DNA of 64,000 nt from VRUE01 sp963715625 (GCA_963715625.1 OY970260.1:1240001-1304000), one strand, 5' to 3'; positions 15,795 through 28,855 are shown, numbered from the stretch's first letter. Notes: generated by a model from the sequence alone, not told the origin. A program made the numbers and translations.

Positions 15795-17453
15795 TCAGCC
15801 GTCGTAGCCGGCGTGAACGTGATCGCAGTGGTCGGCGCGGGCGAAGGCGGCGCCGGGGCCGTCTACGTCGAAGCAGTAGATGAGCTCTGTCGGGTGCGCC
15901 GGCGCCGGTAGGTAGGCGAGCGTGCGCGCCAGTTCCGCGCAGGGCCCGTCGACGGCGGTTTCGGTGCAGGGGACGCCGTTGACCGCGGCGATGTCCACCG
16001 CCCTCCCGAAGTAGTGGTTGGAGATGCCGCCTTCGGCCGTGTACATCGAGTGGTCGGAGCGCAGCGCCGAGATCGTCAGCTGGTGGTCCTGGGTGATCGC
16101 CCCGATCAGGCCGACGATGCGGGGGTCGATCGCGCCGCTGGTCAGGTCGTGCAGCTCGAGCTCGTTGGAGAGCGTGAGGTTGCTCCACTCGATCGGCGCG
16201 ATCACCGTGTTGGGCAGGGTTAGCGTCCACTCGGCGGGAGTCGCCGTGCACTTGCCTTCGATGACTCCGGCCTCGTCCATCACTGCCTCGACGTACCAGG
16301 CGGCCTGGTTGTGGGTGAAGACGCCGGCGCGCAGGTCGCCGCGCGACCAGATCAGCCGCGCCATCGTCGCCGCCGAGTCGGCGGGGCTGGCGTGGACGAC
16401 GCGCCCGTCCTCGTTGCCGTCGACCGCGTAGCGTTCCCACTCGGTCGAGTCGAGGCCGAGCGGCCCGACGCCGGCCAGCTGCTCGGCGTCCATCCCGGCG
16501 CCGAAGTTCGACTCGAGCCTCGCGATCGCCGCCAGCGCCCAGACGCCGTGCTGGCCGAGGCCGTAGCGGGCGGCGGCGTCCTCGAAGGCGCGCAGGTAGT
16601 TGCCCGGCACCTCTTCTCGCCAGGCCACCGGCAGCTGGCAGTCGAGCTCCTGCAGCTGGGGTCGCAGCGTGAAGGCGCCCGCGGCGCTGCCGATCCCGCC
16701 GTAGCAGGCGGCGTTGGCCAGCACCTCGGCGACGTACCAGTCGGCGTGGTTGTAGGCGAAGATCGCGCCGTAGGTGTCCTCGGGCATCCCGGCTGCGCTC
16801 AGGTAGCTGGCGGCGGCGAAGATCGCGTCTTCGGGGTTGTAGGGGTCGGCGACCCCGTCGCCGTTGGCGTTGACGCCGTAGGCGTCCCAGCTCGACGGGA
16901 TGAACTGCATCCAACCCATCGCCCCGGCCGAGGAGACGTTGAGGTTGGTGCCGAAGGCGGTCTCGATCTCGTTGATCCCGGCCAGGACCGCGGCGCCCTG
17001 GGGACCGAGCTCGTAGGTCGCGGCGGCCCGCTGGTAGATCGGGATCAGCACCGGCGGCACGCCCGAGGAGGCGCAGCTCGAGCTGGGGATCGAGGGGATC
17101 GCGAAGGCTTCTGCCGGCGCCGCCGGCGCGGTGGCGGCGCCGTCGGACTCGGGCGAGGGGGTCGGATCGGTCTCGGGGGGCTCCGCCGCCTTCCCCGGTG
17201 CGGTGCCGCCGGTGGGGCCGGGTTTTGGTGCCGCGGCAGGAGGCGCCAGCGTGTCGCCCTGTTCGATCGCCGGGCCGCTGGAGACGGGAGGCGCGGGGAC
17301 GGGCGCGGGCGCCGCCGTTTCGCTTGCGGGCGGGGCGGGGGCTTCGGCCTGGGTCGCGGGCGCCTGGGGAGCGTCTTCGGCGGCGGCGCTCGATGCCGTC
17401 AGCGCCGCCCCGATCGCTGCGGCGAGCATGATGTTGCGAAGCCTTCCCGTCAT
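15795..17453 (-). CDS. Secreted murein hydrolase: two lytic-transglycosylase-like domains and an M15-like peptidase domain
   Basis: About 552 residues from the ATG at 17453, which overlaps the upstream stop (ATGA). Signal peptide (MLAAAIGAALTASSAAAEDA), then a Pro/Ala-rich linker of about 100 residues. A first SLT_2-like domain carries the catalytic Glu in GINEIETAFG and AGAMGWMQFIPSSWDAYG. A second, weaker domain has AAIARLESNFG and VGPLGLDSTEWERYA. The C-terminal SNHYFGRAVDIA and DHCDHVHAGYDG form the His/Asp...HxH zinc site of M15 D-Ala-D-Ala peptidases. It should cut both glycan and peptide bonds outside the membrane. Confidence 0.82.
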   Translation of the reverse strand: MTGRLRNIMLAAAIGAALTASSAAAEDAPQAPATQAEAPAPPASETAAPAPVPAPPVSSGPAIEQGDTLAPPAAAPKPGPTGGTAPGKAAEPPETDPTPSPESDGAATAPAAPAEAFAIPSIPSSSCASSGVPPVLIPIYQRAAATYELGPQGAAVLAGINEIETAFGTNLNVSSAGAMGWMQFIPSSWDAYGVNANGDGVADPYNPEDAIFAAASYLSAAGMPEDTYGAIFAYNHADWYVAEVLANAACYGGIGSAAGAFTLRPQLQELDCQLPVAWREEVPGNYLRAFEDAAARYGLGQHGVWALAAIARLESNFGAGMDAEQLAGVGPLGLDSTEWERYAVDGNEDGRVVHASPADSAATMARLIWSRGDLRAGVFTHNQAAWYVEAVMDEAGVIEGKCTATPAEWTLTLPNTVIAPIEWSNLTLSNELELHDLTSGAIDPRIVGLIGAITQDHQLTISALRSDHSMYTAEGGISNHYFGRAVDIAAVNGVPCTETAVDGPCAELARTLAYLPAPAHPTELIYCFDVDGPGAAFARADHCDHVHAGYDG

Positions 17454-18364
17454 CCGAGCACGTCCGTGACTTGCCATTTGCCCGACTTGATATCGCGTTG
17501 CACGTCGATGCGCAGCTCGCTGGTGACGCCGACGCGCAGCAGCGAGGCGCTGAGCGTGAAGGTGTCGCCGCTGCGCGGGCCCGGCACCACGTTCAGCACC
17601 TTCGCCTTGGGGACCTCGACGTTGGCGGGAAGGCGAGGGGGCCGGCGGAGTAGGGCCTTGGTCAGGCGCGGGCTCGCCGTTGCGTCAAGAGCTGCCCGTA
17701 TCTTGGCGTCGCTGCGACCGGTCTCGTAGAGGACGAAGGCGTCCGAGAAGCGCCGCGCGACGTCGATCGCCGCGGGGCCCGGATCCTCTGTCTTCTCGCC
17801 GGCGCTCGAGAGAGTCGCCGCTGCCGCGGTTCCGCTGGGGGCGGCGGTCGTGGAGCGGGCGTCGCTGCTGATCACGGTGTCGGCCTTGGCGACCTTCGTC
17901 GCTGCTGCGTCGCCGCCCTCCGGCACGAAGTCGGGGACGGCACCCTGGAGGACAGGGGCCGCCGGCTCGGGCTCGGGTTTGCTCTCGGCGGGAGCCTTGG
18001 CCGGCGCCGCGACGATCGCGGGCTCTTCGCCGCCGTTGCCACCCCCGGCCTCGATCGCGACGAAGGCGAGAGCCGCAGCTGCAAGCAGCGCCGCGCTCCC
18101 CAGCACGGCAGTCCGGCCGGGCACGCCCCACTTCGCGGTCCGCTCGCCGAGCGGCCAGACCACGGCCCGCTCGACCGCCCAGGCGACGCGCTCGAAAGGC
18201 CACCTGACCACGTCGAAGAGAGCCCGCAGGAAGTCGGAAACAGGCCAGGCAACGCGCTCCTGGATCGCCCCGCCGGCGTCGCTCGCGCGACCCTTGACGG
18301 CAGCACCGAGCACCCGCGCCCGCGGCATGCTGCGCCCAGCGTTGATTTTGGGTCGTTGGGTCAT
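17450..18364 (-). CDS. Single-pass membrane protein of unknown function
   Basis: 304 residues. A basic N-terminal cytoplasmic region of about 85 residues leads to one transmembrane helix (AVLGSAALLAAAALAFVAIEA) and a Pro/Ala/Glu-rich linker. The extracellular C-terminal domain of about 100 residues (RRFSDAFVLYETGRSDAKI, LRVGVTSELRIDVQRD, GKWQVTDVLG) looks like a small NTF2-like or transfer-protein-like fold. I cannot name the family. The four-base stop/start overlap with the murein hydrolase gene suggests a shared cell-envelope role. Confidence 0.75.
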   Translation of the reverse strand: MTQRPKINAGRSMPRARVLGAAVKGRASDAGGAIQERVAWPVSDFLRALFDVVRWPFERVAWAVERAVVWPLGERTAKWGVPGRTAVLGSAALLAAAALAFVAIEAGGGNGGEEPAIVAAPAKAPAESKPEPEPAAPVLQGAVPDFVPEGGDAAATKVAKADTVISSDARSTTAAPSGTAAAATLSSAGEKTEDPGPAAIDVARRFSDAFVLYETGRSDAKIRAALDATASPRLTKALLRRPPRLPANVEVPKAKVLNVVPGPRSGDTFTLSASLLRVGVTSELRIDVQRDIKSGKWQVTDVLG

Positions 18365-18518
18365 CGGGTGAAGCTTCTCAAGCTTACGTCGGAAACTCGC
18401 CCCGAATCCTGAAATCCGGCGCCTGGTTTGCGATTCCCAGCTAAGTCTCCTGCCTCCATCCCAGCAGAATTGTGAGGCATCTTGTTAACCGTTTTGTAAA
18501 CGCGCCGATGCGGCGGGG

Positions 18519-21099
<2,581 letters not shown>

Positions 21100-21113
<14 letters not shown>

Positions 21114-21471
21114 CTGCGTCTCCCTTCTGCAGGAACCTGCGTTCCAGCTTCTCCGCCCGGCGGCGCGTGCGCTCCAGCTCGGCGCTCAGCTTCTCCGCCT
21201 TGCGTTCCAGTTCGAGGACCGTCTGCACGCCGGCCAGGTTGAGCCCCTGCTCGGAGGTCATCCGCTGGATCCGCCGCAGCCGCTCGACGTCGCGCTGCGA
21301 GTAGAGGCGCGTGTTCTTCGGCGAGCGCTGCGGCTGGATCAGCCCGCGCGCCTCGTACATGCGCAGCGTCTGCGGGTGCATGTGGGCGAGCTCGGCGGCG
21401 ACCGAGATCATGAAGACGCCCTGTTCGGAGTCGATCGAGACGTCGATCCGTTCCCGCCGCACGCTGCTCAC
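21100..21471 (-). CDS. hspR: Heat shock repressor HspR (MerR family)
   Basis: 123 residues from the GTG at 21471 (a second GTG lies three codons on). MerR-type winged helix: FMISVAAELAHMHPQTLRMYEARGLIQPQRS followed by NTRLYSQRDVERLRRIQRMT, then a helical tail LERKAEKLSAELERTRRRAEKLE. In actinobacteria HspR represses dnaK and clpB operons at HAIR sites with DnaK as co-repressor. I do not see a perfect HAIR sequence upstream of dnaK here. Confidence 0.92.
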
Positions 21472-21486
21472 CGCCCACCACCCCCG

Positions 21487-21533
21487 TTCCGGTGCGCTTT
21501 ATGTGGGCATAGGTGGCACAAAGCGCACCGGAA
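21487..21533. repeat. 47-bp hairpin repeat, family 3, copy 1
   Basis: Arms TTCCGGTGCGCTTT (21487-21500) and AAAGCGCACCGGAA (21520-21533), loop of 19 bases. The reverse complement matches 56011-56057 nearly base for base, including the loop word TGCCACCTATG. It lies just past the dnaJ stop and before hspR, so it could act as a terminator or attenuator between the chaperone genes and hspR-clpB. Confidence 0.8.
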
Positions 21534-21535
21534 GC

Positions 21536-22651
21536 TCATCGGGCGCCCGCCTTGCGCAGCAGCTCTGCCCGTGGGTCGGAGCCGTTGAAGGCCTCGGCCA
21601 GCTTCGTCGCCGCCTCCTCCTGCTCGGGGGTCAGCTTTTCGGGCATCTCGATCTCGAGCCGGTAGCGGATGTCCCCGCGGCCCTTGCCCCGCGGTTTCGG
21701 CGCGCCCTCGCCGCGCAGCCGCTGGATCGAGCCGTGCTTCGTCCCAGGCCCGACCTTGATCTTCTTGGTGCCCTCCAGCGTCGGCACCTCGATCGTCTCC
21801 CCGCGCAGCGCCTCGGCGATCGTGATCGGCACGGTCACCTCGAGGTTGCCGCCGTCGAGGCGCTTGAAGACCGGGGAGCTGGCGACGCGGGTGACGACGA
21901 AGAGGTCGCTCGGCGGCCCGCCGCGCTGGCCCGCCTCGCCCTTGCCGGCGAGGCGGATGCGCGCCCCGTCCTTGACCCCGGCCGGGATGTTCACCTTGTA
22001 GCGCTTGGTCTGCTGGGTCAGGCCGGAGCCACCGCAGGTGGGGCAGGGGTCCTCGACGATCTGTCCCTGGCCGCCGCACTGCGGGCAGGGCTGGCTGATC
22101 GAGAAGAAGCCCTGGCTCTGCGCGTCGATGCCGCGCCCTTCGCAGCGCGGGCAGGTGACCGGGCTCGTCCCCGGTTTCGCCCCGCTGCCGCGGCAGGTCG
22201 GGCAGCGTTCGGCCTTGGGCACGGTGACCTGGACCTGCGCCCCGTTGACAGCCTGGTCGAAGCTGAGCGCGATCTCGGTTTCCAGGTCGCGCCCACGCGC
22301 CTGCTGCGCCTGTCCCCGCCCGCCGCCACCGCCACGCCCGAAGAGGTTGGAGAAGATGTCGCCGACGTCGAAGCCGCCGGCCGCCCCTCCGCCCGGGCCG
22401 AACGGGCCCCCGCCGGGCCCGCCGCCGAAGCCCCCGAACATCCCCCCGCCGGCGTCGTATTCCTTCCGCTTCTCGGGATCCGAAAGCGTGTCGTACGCCC
22501 CCTGGACCTCCTTGAACCTCTCCTCCGCCTTCGGATCGTCCGGGTTCCGGTCGGGGTGGTATTTCCGCGCCAGCTTCCGGTACGCCTTCTTGATCTCCTC
22601 ATCCGAGGCTCCCTTGGCTACGCCAAGCGTCTTGTAGAGGTCGTCGGCCAT
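21536..22651 (-). CDS. dnaJ: Chaperone protein DnaJ
   Basis: 371 residues. J-domain with the HPD motif (KYHPDRNPDDPKAEERFKE), G/F-rich region (MFGGFGGGPGGGPFG), four zinc-finger repeats (CPTCRGSGAKPG, CPRCEGRG, CPQCGGQG, CPTCGGSG) and the C-terminal substrate-binding domain. Full-length DnaJ that stimulates DnaK ATPase. It starts five bases after the grpE stop, in the operon dnaK-grpE-dnaJ-hspR-clpB. Confidence 0.97.
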   Translation of the reverse strand: MADDLYKTLGVAKGASDEEIKKAYRKLARKYHPDRNPDDPKAEERFKEVQGAYDTLSDPEKRKEYDAGGGMFGGFGGGPGGGPFGPGGGAAGGFDVGDIFSNLFGRGGGGGRGQAQQARGRDLETEIALSFDQAVNGAQVQVTVPKAERCPTCRGSGAKPGTSPVTCPRCEGRGIDAQSQGFFSISQPCPQCGGQGQIVEDPCPTCGGSGLTQQTKRYKVNIPAGVKDGARIRLAGKGEAGQRGGPPSDLFVVTRVASSPVFKRLDGGNLEVTVPITIAEALRGETIEVPTLEGTKKIKVGPGTKHGSIQRLRGEGAPKPRGKGRGDIRYRLEIEMPEKLTPEQEEAATKLAEAFNGSDPRAELLRKAGAR

Positions 22652-22656
22652 GCCCC

Positions 22657-23279
22657 CTACGCGCTCACCACCACACGAGCCGGCCGGATCAGCTGCTCTC
22701 CGAGCTTGTACCCCTTCTGCATCGTCTCGACGACCGTCCCGGACTCAACCCCGTCCGCAGCCACGGTCGAAAGCGCCTCGTGCACCGTCGGATCGAACTT
22801 CTCCCCAGTCGGATCCACCGCCTCGACGCCATTACGCCCCAGCGAGTCCCGCAAGCTCCTGAACACCAGCAGCACCCCATGTGAGAGCCCGTCCTCGGAA
22901 TCTCCATCCGGATCCAACCCAGCCGCCTGGATAGCCCGCTCCAAGTCATCGAGGATAGGCACGACCTCACGAACCACCTCAGCTTTCCCCCGAGCGCCCG
23001 CAGCCTGCACCTCAGCGGCCATCCGCCTCCGGTAGTTCTCGAAATCCGCCTTCGTCCTCTGAGCCAGCTCCAGGTACTCGTCCCGCTCCCGCTTGGTGTC
23101 AACCAGAAGCGCGTCGAAATCGGCCTCGATCTGATCCGACGCATCTCCCGCGGGTGGCGCTGTAGGGGGAACCGCCCCCGAGGACGCTTTAGCGACCGCA
23201 GGGGGCGGTGGGTCCCCTGCAGCGACAGGACCCGCGGGCCTGGGCTCGTCGGCGTCTTGACCGTCCTGCCGATCCGGCC

Positions 23280-23283
<4 letters not shown>
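22657..23283 (-). CDS. grpE: Nucleotide exchange factor GrpE
   Basis: 208 residues. GTG start overlaps the dnaK stop (GTGA). The N-terminal 60 residues are disordered and Pro/Ala-rich. Then comes the coiled-coil region (LLVDTKRERDEYLELAQRTKADFENYRRR) and the beta domain (GVEAVDPTGEKFDPTVHEAL, VVETMQKGYKLGEQLIRPARVVVS). Part of the disordered N-terminus is encoded by a palindromic repeat (23147-23238), so this segment may be an insertion tolerated by the protein. Confidence 0.95.
23147..23238. repeat. Palindromic element, family 2, copy 1, inside the grpE coding region
   Basis: Outer arms CCCGCGGGT (23147-23155) and ACCCGCGGG (23230-23238) are followed inwards by GGCG on the left and CGACAGG on the right. 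Next come a GC-rich inner stem (AGGGG and CGCCCCC with partners) and a loop with GAGGACG and CGCAG. The same words in the same order occur at 27898-27985 with a different inner stem. Both copies are preceded by GACGCATCTC. The reading frame of grpE is kept. Confidence 0.75.
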
Positions 23284-25175
<1,892 letters not shown>

Positions 25176-25224
25176 TATCAAGTATCTCCAGTTCTGTTTG
25201 AGCTGCCTAAGAAATCTGAGCGCT

Positions 25225-25252
25225 AGTATGGCAGATTCCCCACGTAGCGCAA
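25225..25252 (-). promoter_or_regulatory. Probable sigma-70-like promoter of dnaK
   Basis: On the minus strand, TTGCGC (25252-25247) and CATACT (25230-25225) are separated by 16 bases, about 50 bases upstream of the dnaK GTG. The -35 element overlaps one arm of an inverted repeat, which would allow repression. Confidence 0.55.
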
Positions 25253-25279
25253 ACCTTTGCCGCGTATAGTGGGTTTGCG
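25248..25279. promoter_or_regulatory. Inverted repeat in the dnaK / nuclease divergent promoter region
   Basis: CGCAAACC (25248-25255) and GGTTTGCG (25272-25279) are perfect 8-bp arms with a 16-base spacer, overlapping the proposed dnaK -35. It does not match the HspR HAIR consensus as I know it (CTTGAGT-N7-ACTCAAG). Candidate operator for an unknown regulator; a TATAGT box for the plus-strand nuclease gene lies in the spacer. Confidence 0.45.
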
Positions 25280-25343
25280 GGCAGTGGAGGCGCCTCGACG
25301 AATTCGGCCCCGGTGACGGCGGTCGCGACGAAGAGGAGACATC

Positions 25344-26588
25344 TTGAACCACCCGCCTGAAGCGATCCGGCGAACCGCGGCTTTGCTCGCATTTGCCGCC
25401 GCCCTGGTCCTCGCCCTGCTCCCGGCCTCTGCCGGCGCGCGGGCCAACGACGATCACCCCACCGGGCACGAGGCCGGTGGCAAAGCCAAGGGCAAGGGCA
25501 AGAGCAAGGCCAAGGAAGTCAACGTGATGACCCGCAACCTCTACCTCGGTGCCGACCTCGCGCCGGCTATCTCGGCTTCGGGCCTCACCGCATTCACCGA
25601 CGCGACCGGGCAGATCCTGCGCGAAGTGACCGCCAACAGCTTCCCCACCCGCGCCAAGGGCCTCGCCCAGGAGATCCTCAAGAAGAAACCCGACCTCGTC
25701 GGCCTGCAGGAGGTCGCCCTCTGGCGCACCGGGCCGCCCAGCCTCGAAGTCTTCCTCAACACCGGCGCCAAACCGACGGCCACGGCGGTCCGCTACGACT
25801 ACCTCTCCGAACTGCTCGCTCAGCTCAACAAGGGCAAAGGCAAAGGGGGCAAAGGCAAGCCCTCCTACCGGGTCGCGGTCTCCCAGGACGAGTTCGACTT
25901 CGAAGCCCCCGCCAACGAGAACGGCGCTCCGGGCGACGGGCCGAACGGGGCGATCGCCAACGCCGAGATCAACGGCCGCCTGACGATGCGCGACGTGATC
26001 CTGGTTCGAAACGGCGCCGGCGCCACCTTCAAGCGCCCGCGGGCGGGCCACTTCGCCAGCCTGCTGACGGTGACGGTCTCGGGCGTCAACCTCTCGGTGA
26101 CGCGCGGCTGGACCGCGATCGACGCCAAGGTCCGCGGCAGCCACGAATTCCGCTTCGTCAACACCCACCTCGAGGCGTTCGACGACGCCGCCCAGGTGCC
26201 GAGCATCCGCGCCCTGCAGGCCGGCGAGCTGGTCGCCCCGGGCGGGCCGGCGACGAGCAAGAAGCTGCCCGTCGTGCTGCTCGGGGACCTCAACTCCGAC
26301 GACGACACGGTCGAACCGGGCGACCAGCAGGCCTACCGCACCCTGCTCGGCGCCGGGATGCGCGAGCGCAGCACGAACGACCCCCTGAGCTGCTGCCTCA
26401 AGTCGAGCCTCCTGGCCGAGGGCGCGGGCGGCTCGATCGCCGACTTCGACCACCAGGTCGACCACGTGATGACCCGCGACCCGAAAGAGGTGAAGCTGAA
26501 AGCCTCATTCGTTACCGGTCGCCAACCGGTAAACGGCTTCTGGGACTCCGACCATGCTGGACTCTTCAGTGCGCTGATTTTTCGCTAA
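25344..26588 (+). CDS. Secreted endonuclease/exonuclease/phosphatase family protein
   Basis: 414 residues from a TTG at 25344 with GAGGAG upstream. Signal peptide (TAALLAFAAALVLALLPASAGARA), then a Lys/Gly-rich stretch. The EEP fold is marked by VNVMTRNLYLGADLAP, PDLVGLQEVALWR (catalytic Glu), FRFVNTHLEAF, VVLLGDLNSDDDTVEPG (Asp/Asn) and the late SDHAGLFSAL motif with the catalytic His. A second low-complexity insert (KGKGKGGKGKP) interrupts the domain. Likely a secreted DNase or phosphodiesterase. Confidence 0.85.
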   Translation: MNHPPEAIRRTAALLAFAAALVLALLPASAGARANDDHPTGHEAGGKAKGKGKSKAKEVNVMTRNLYLGADLAPAISASGLTAFTDATGQILREVTANSFPTRAKGLAQEILKKKPDLVGLQEVALWRTGPPSLEVFLNTGAKPTATAVRYDYLSELLAQLNKGKGKGGKGKPSYRVAVSQDEFDFEAPANENGAPGDGPNGAIANAEINGRLTMRDVILVRNGAGATFKRPRAGHFASLLTVTVSGVNLSVTRGWTAIDAKVRGSHEFRFVNTHLEAFDDAAQVPSIRALQAGELVAPGGPATSKKLPVVLLGDLNSDDDTVEPGDQQAYRTLLGAGMRERSTNDPLSCCLKSSLLAEGAGGSIADFDHQVDHVMTRDPKEVKLKASFVTGRQPVNGFWDSDHAGLFSALIFR

Positions 26589-26603
26589 CGACAGCTGAGC
26601 TGA

Positions 26604-26722
26604 ATAGGGTCGCCCCGGCAGGGGGTGGAACGTCTTGTACTTTTTCGGGTGGTTCAGGCGCGGCCGTCAGGCCGCGTCCTCCCGAAAAAGTTAAGTGGAA
26701 CCCCCTGCCGGGGCGACCCTAT
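26604..26722. repeat. Palindromic element, family 1, copy 2 (terminator-like)
   Basis: A 22-bp perfect outer stem (26604-26625 with 26701-26722) unrelated in sequence to copy 1, enclosing the identical core GTGGAACGTCTTGT / TTAAGTGGAA and the inner stem ACTTTTTCG / CGAAAAAGT. The loop carries a further small hairpin (GCGGCC/GGCCGC). The cytochrome c stop lies within the right arm. Sits between convergent genes, like copy 1. Confidence 0.85.
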
Positions 26723-27138
26723 CCCTCGCCCGCGGTACGAGCGACGAATTCAGCGACTTCTTCGGACTGCTGCTTGTTGAGGATGCCGCCGGGCATCCGG
26801 CCCAGGGTCTTTGGGTTGTCGACCCCGTTTTCGAGCGCAAGCAGGACCACGGTTTCGGTTGTCTTGATTGTCTGTGCGGCGGTCGGGCCTTCTGGCGGCC
26901 CGGCCGGGGCGAGCAGCTCGTCGAGGTCGGGGCCGTAGTTGCCGTCGGTCCCGGCCGCGTAGAGCGTGTGGCATGTGCCGCAGTTGGTCTGGAAGAGGCT
27001 CTGGCCGGCCTCCAGGTCGGAAGGCACCTTCTGGGCGCCCCGCGCGGCGTCGCCGTCCGAGCGGAAGACGAGCCAGGGGATCAGGGCCGCGAGGACGAGG
27101 ACCAGCAGCCCGAAGACGATGAAGGTGCGCTTGCTCAT
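26719..27138 (-). CDS. Membrane-anchored cytochrome c
   Basis: 139 residues: N-terminal uncleaved anchor (FIVFGLLVLVLAALIPWLVF), heme-binding CGTCH in QTNCGTCHTLYAAGTDG, and a distal Met in GRMPGGILN. Small class I-type electron carrier on the outer face of the membrane. The start overlaps the end of the endonuclease III-like gene (ATGA). Redox partner not visible here. Confidence 0.88.
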   Translation of the reverse strand: MSKRTFIVFGLLVLVLAALIPWLVFRSDGDAARGAQKVPSDLEAGQSLFQTNCGTCHTLYAAGTDGNYGPDLDELLAPAGPPEGPTAAQTIKTTETVVLLALENGVDNPKTLGRMPGGILNKQQSEEVAEFVARTAGEG

Positions 27139-27866
27139 TTGGCGGTGTTGGCCGGTCCCCCGGGTAGATCCCGCCGACCGGCGGCGCGCATACTACCCGC
27201 GGCCCCAGGGTTCTTGCGGTACCACGGGCACATCCGCTTCAGCTTGCACTCCCCGCAGCGCGGTTTCGGGCGGCAGAGAGCACGCCCGTGGCGGATCAGG
27301 TTCATGTGCAGCTCGTAGGCGTCCTCGGGGTCGACGATCGCCAGCATCTCGTCGTGGGCCCGCTCGAAGGAGGCCTTTTCGGGGAAGAGCCCGAGGCGAC
27401 CGCCGACCCGGTGGATGTGGACGTCGACCGGGATCTCGGGGATGCCCCAGGTGAAGATCAGTACGCAGGCCGCGGTTTTCCGTCCCACCCCCGGCAGCGA
27501 GAGCAGGAACTCAAGCGACTCCTCGCGCGCCACCGTCTCGGTCCAGTCGAGATCGGGCGGATCTCCGAGCTGCTCGAGGATCGCCTGGATGCGCGGGGCC
27601 TTCTGCTTGCCGAGCCCTCCCGGCCGGATCGCCTCCTCGACCTCTGAGACCGGAGCGTCGCGCACTTCCTCCCAGGTCGGAAAGCGATCCCGCAACGCCG
27701 CAAAAGCCCGATCGCGATTCCGGTCGTTCGTGTGCTGCGACAGCACCGTCTTGACCAGCTCCGCGATCGGGTGCCCGTGCGACTCGTTGACCGGCTGGCC
27801 ATACATCTCTCTCAGGCGATCGCGAATCGCCCGCACCCGCCGCTTCTCCGGTCTCTTCCAACCCAT
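27135..27866 (-). CDS. nth: Endonuclease III-like DNA glycosylase
   Basis: Base-excision repair glycosylase/AP lyase, 243 residues. HhH motif LLSLPGVGRKTAACVL with the catalytic Lys, PVDVHIHRVGGRLGL with the catalytic Asp, and a C-terminal iron-sulfur ligand set C-x5-C-x2-C-x5-C (CRPKPRCGECKLKRMC). The first spacing is one shorter than in E. coli Nth. VLSQHTNDRNRDRAF replaces the usual LSAQTTD, so substrate range may differ. Confidence 0.88.
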   Translation of the reverse strand: MGWKRPEKRRVRAIRDRLREMYGQPVNESHGHPIAELVKTVLSQHTNDRNRDRAFAALRDRFPTWEEVRDAPVSEVEEAIRPGGLGKQKAPRIQAILEQLGDPPDLDWTETVAREESLEFLLSLPGVGRKTAACVLIFTWGIPEIPVDVHIHRVGGRLGLFPEKASFERAHDEMLAIVDPEDAYELHMNLIRHGRALCRPKPRCGECKLKRMCPWYRKNPGAAGSMRAAGRRDLPGGPANTAK

Positions 27867-27897
27867 CCAGTCGGGACGCTATCCGGAGACGCATCTC

Positions 27898-27985
27898 GCG
27901 CGGGTGGCGTGGGGGTTGGGGGGTCGAGGACGGACGCCGTGCGTCCGCCCGCAGCGCCCCCCTTCCCCCACGACAGGACCCGCGC
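27898..27985. repeat. Palindromic element, family 2, copy 2
   Basis: Outer arms GCGCGGGT (27898-27905) and ACCCGCGC (27978-27985), conserved GGCG and CGACAGG next to them, an inner G-run/C-run stem with a 2x2 mismatch, and a loop containing GAGGACG and CGCAG. Conserved features match the copy inside grpE (23147-23238), while the inner stem differs. Located between the divergent endonuclease III-like and hydrolase genes. Confidence 0.75.
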
Positions 27986-28032
27986 GCCTCTGCGGCTTGG
28001 GCAAGAGGCCGTAGGGTTCTCCGGCGTGGCGC

Positions 28033-28845
28033 ATGCGATCGAAGAGTCGGAGCTTGTGGTTGAACGGGACGCGGGTCTTCTACCGACGGGCACCGGGGGA
28101 CGGGATTCCCGTGGTCTACTGCCATGGGAACCCGACTCATAGCGAGGACTGGCTTCCTTTTCTCGAGCGCGGGGGAGCTGCAATTGCGGTCAACATGCCG
28201 GGGTGGGGGAGGTCGGACAAGCCGGACCCGAAGCGGTTCGACTACTCGATGTTCGGACTCTCGGCATTTTTGGAGAAGTGCCTGGATGAGCTGGGGGTCA
28301 CGCGGCGCAAGCTGGTCGTGCACGACTGGGGGGCGCTGGCGCTGATCGGGGCGCAGCGGCGGCCGGAGCTGGTCGAGAAGCTGGTCGCGATCGACGCCGT
28401 GCCGCTGCTGCCCGGCTACCGCTGGCACTGGGTCGCCCAGGTCTGGCGCCGCCGCCCGTGGGGCGAGATCGCAAACGCGACCACGACCCGCTGGGGCATG
28501 GAGCGGACCCTGCGCCAGGCCCGCGGGGACCGCAGCCCGATGCCCCCCGAGTTCGTCGACATGGTCTGGCGCCACTGGGACAAGGGCACGCAAGCCGCCG
28601 TCCTCGCCCTCTACCGCCACGCCAACCCCGACCGCCTGGCCGCAGCCGGCCGGGACCTCCCCAAGCTCGCCTGCCCCTCCCTGGTCGTCTGGGGCGACCG
28701 CGACCCCTACCTCCCCACCCGCTTCGCCCACGCATACGCCTCGGCCCTCCCAAGCTCCACGCTAAAAGTGGTCCCAGCCGCCGGCCACTGGCCCTGGCTC
28801 GACCAACCCCAGCTCATAGACAGGCTCTTGGAATTCGTCGCTTAA
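28033..28845 (+). CDS. Alpha/beta hydrolase, haloalkane dehalogenase / epoxide hydrolase-like
   Basis: 270 residues. PVVYCHGNPTHSEDW (oxyanion HGNP), nucleophile elbow LVVHDWGALALIG with Asp in the nucleophile position, LVVWGDRDPYLPTRFA and the catalytic His in PAAGHWPWLDQP. An Asp nucleophile in HDWG favours haloalkane dehalogenase or epoxide hydrolase over esterase. Halide-binding Trp next to the Asp is present. Substrate not predictable. Followed by a long hairpin 10 bases after the stop. Confidence 0.82.
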   Translation: MRSKSRSLWLNGTRVFYRRAPGDGIPVVYCHGNPTHSEDWLPFLERGGAAIAVNMPGWGRSDKPDPKRFDYSMFGLSAFLEKCLDELGVTRRKLVVHDWGALALIGAQRRPELVEKLVAIDAVPLLPGYRWHWVAQVWRRRPWGEIANATTTRWGMERTLRQARGDRSPMPPEFVDMVWRHWDKGTQAAVLALYRHANPDRLAAAGRDLPKLACPSLVVWGDRDPYLPTRFAHAYASALPSSTLKVVPAAGHWPWLDQPQLIDRLLEFVA

Positions 28846-28855
28846 AGGCTGTCGA

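Noticed and set aside
21490..22079. Small open frames ending FRCALCHL near 21.5 kb and 56.0 kb as a shared zinc-ribbon peptide
   Set aside because: The shared residues come from translating the 47-bp hairpin repeat; no start site or wider conservation supports a protein.
25176..26465. N-terminal extension of DnaK by about 430 codons
   Set aside because: The extension is antisense to the secreted nuclease gene and has no Hsp70 similarity; a GTG with a good SD lies at 25175.
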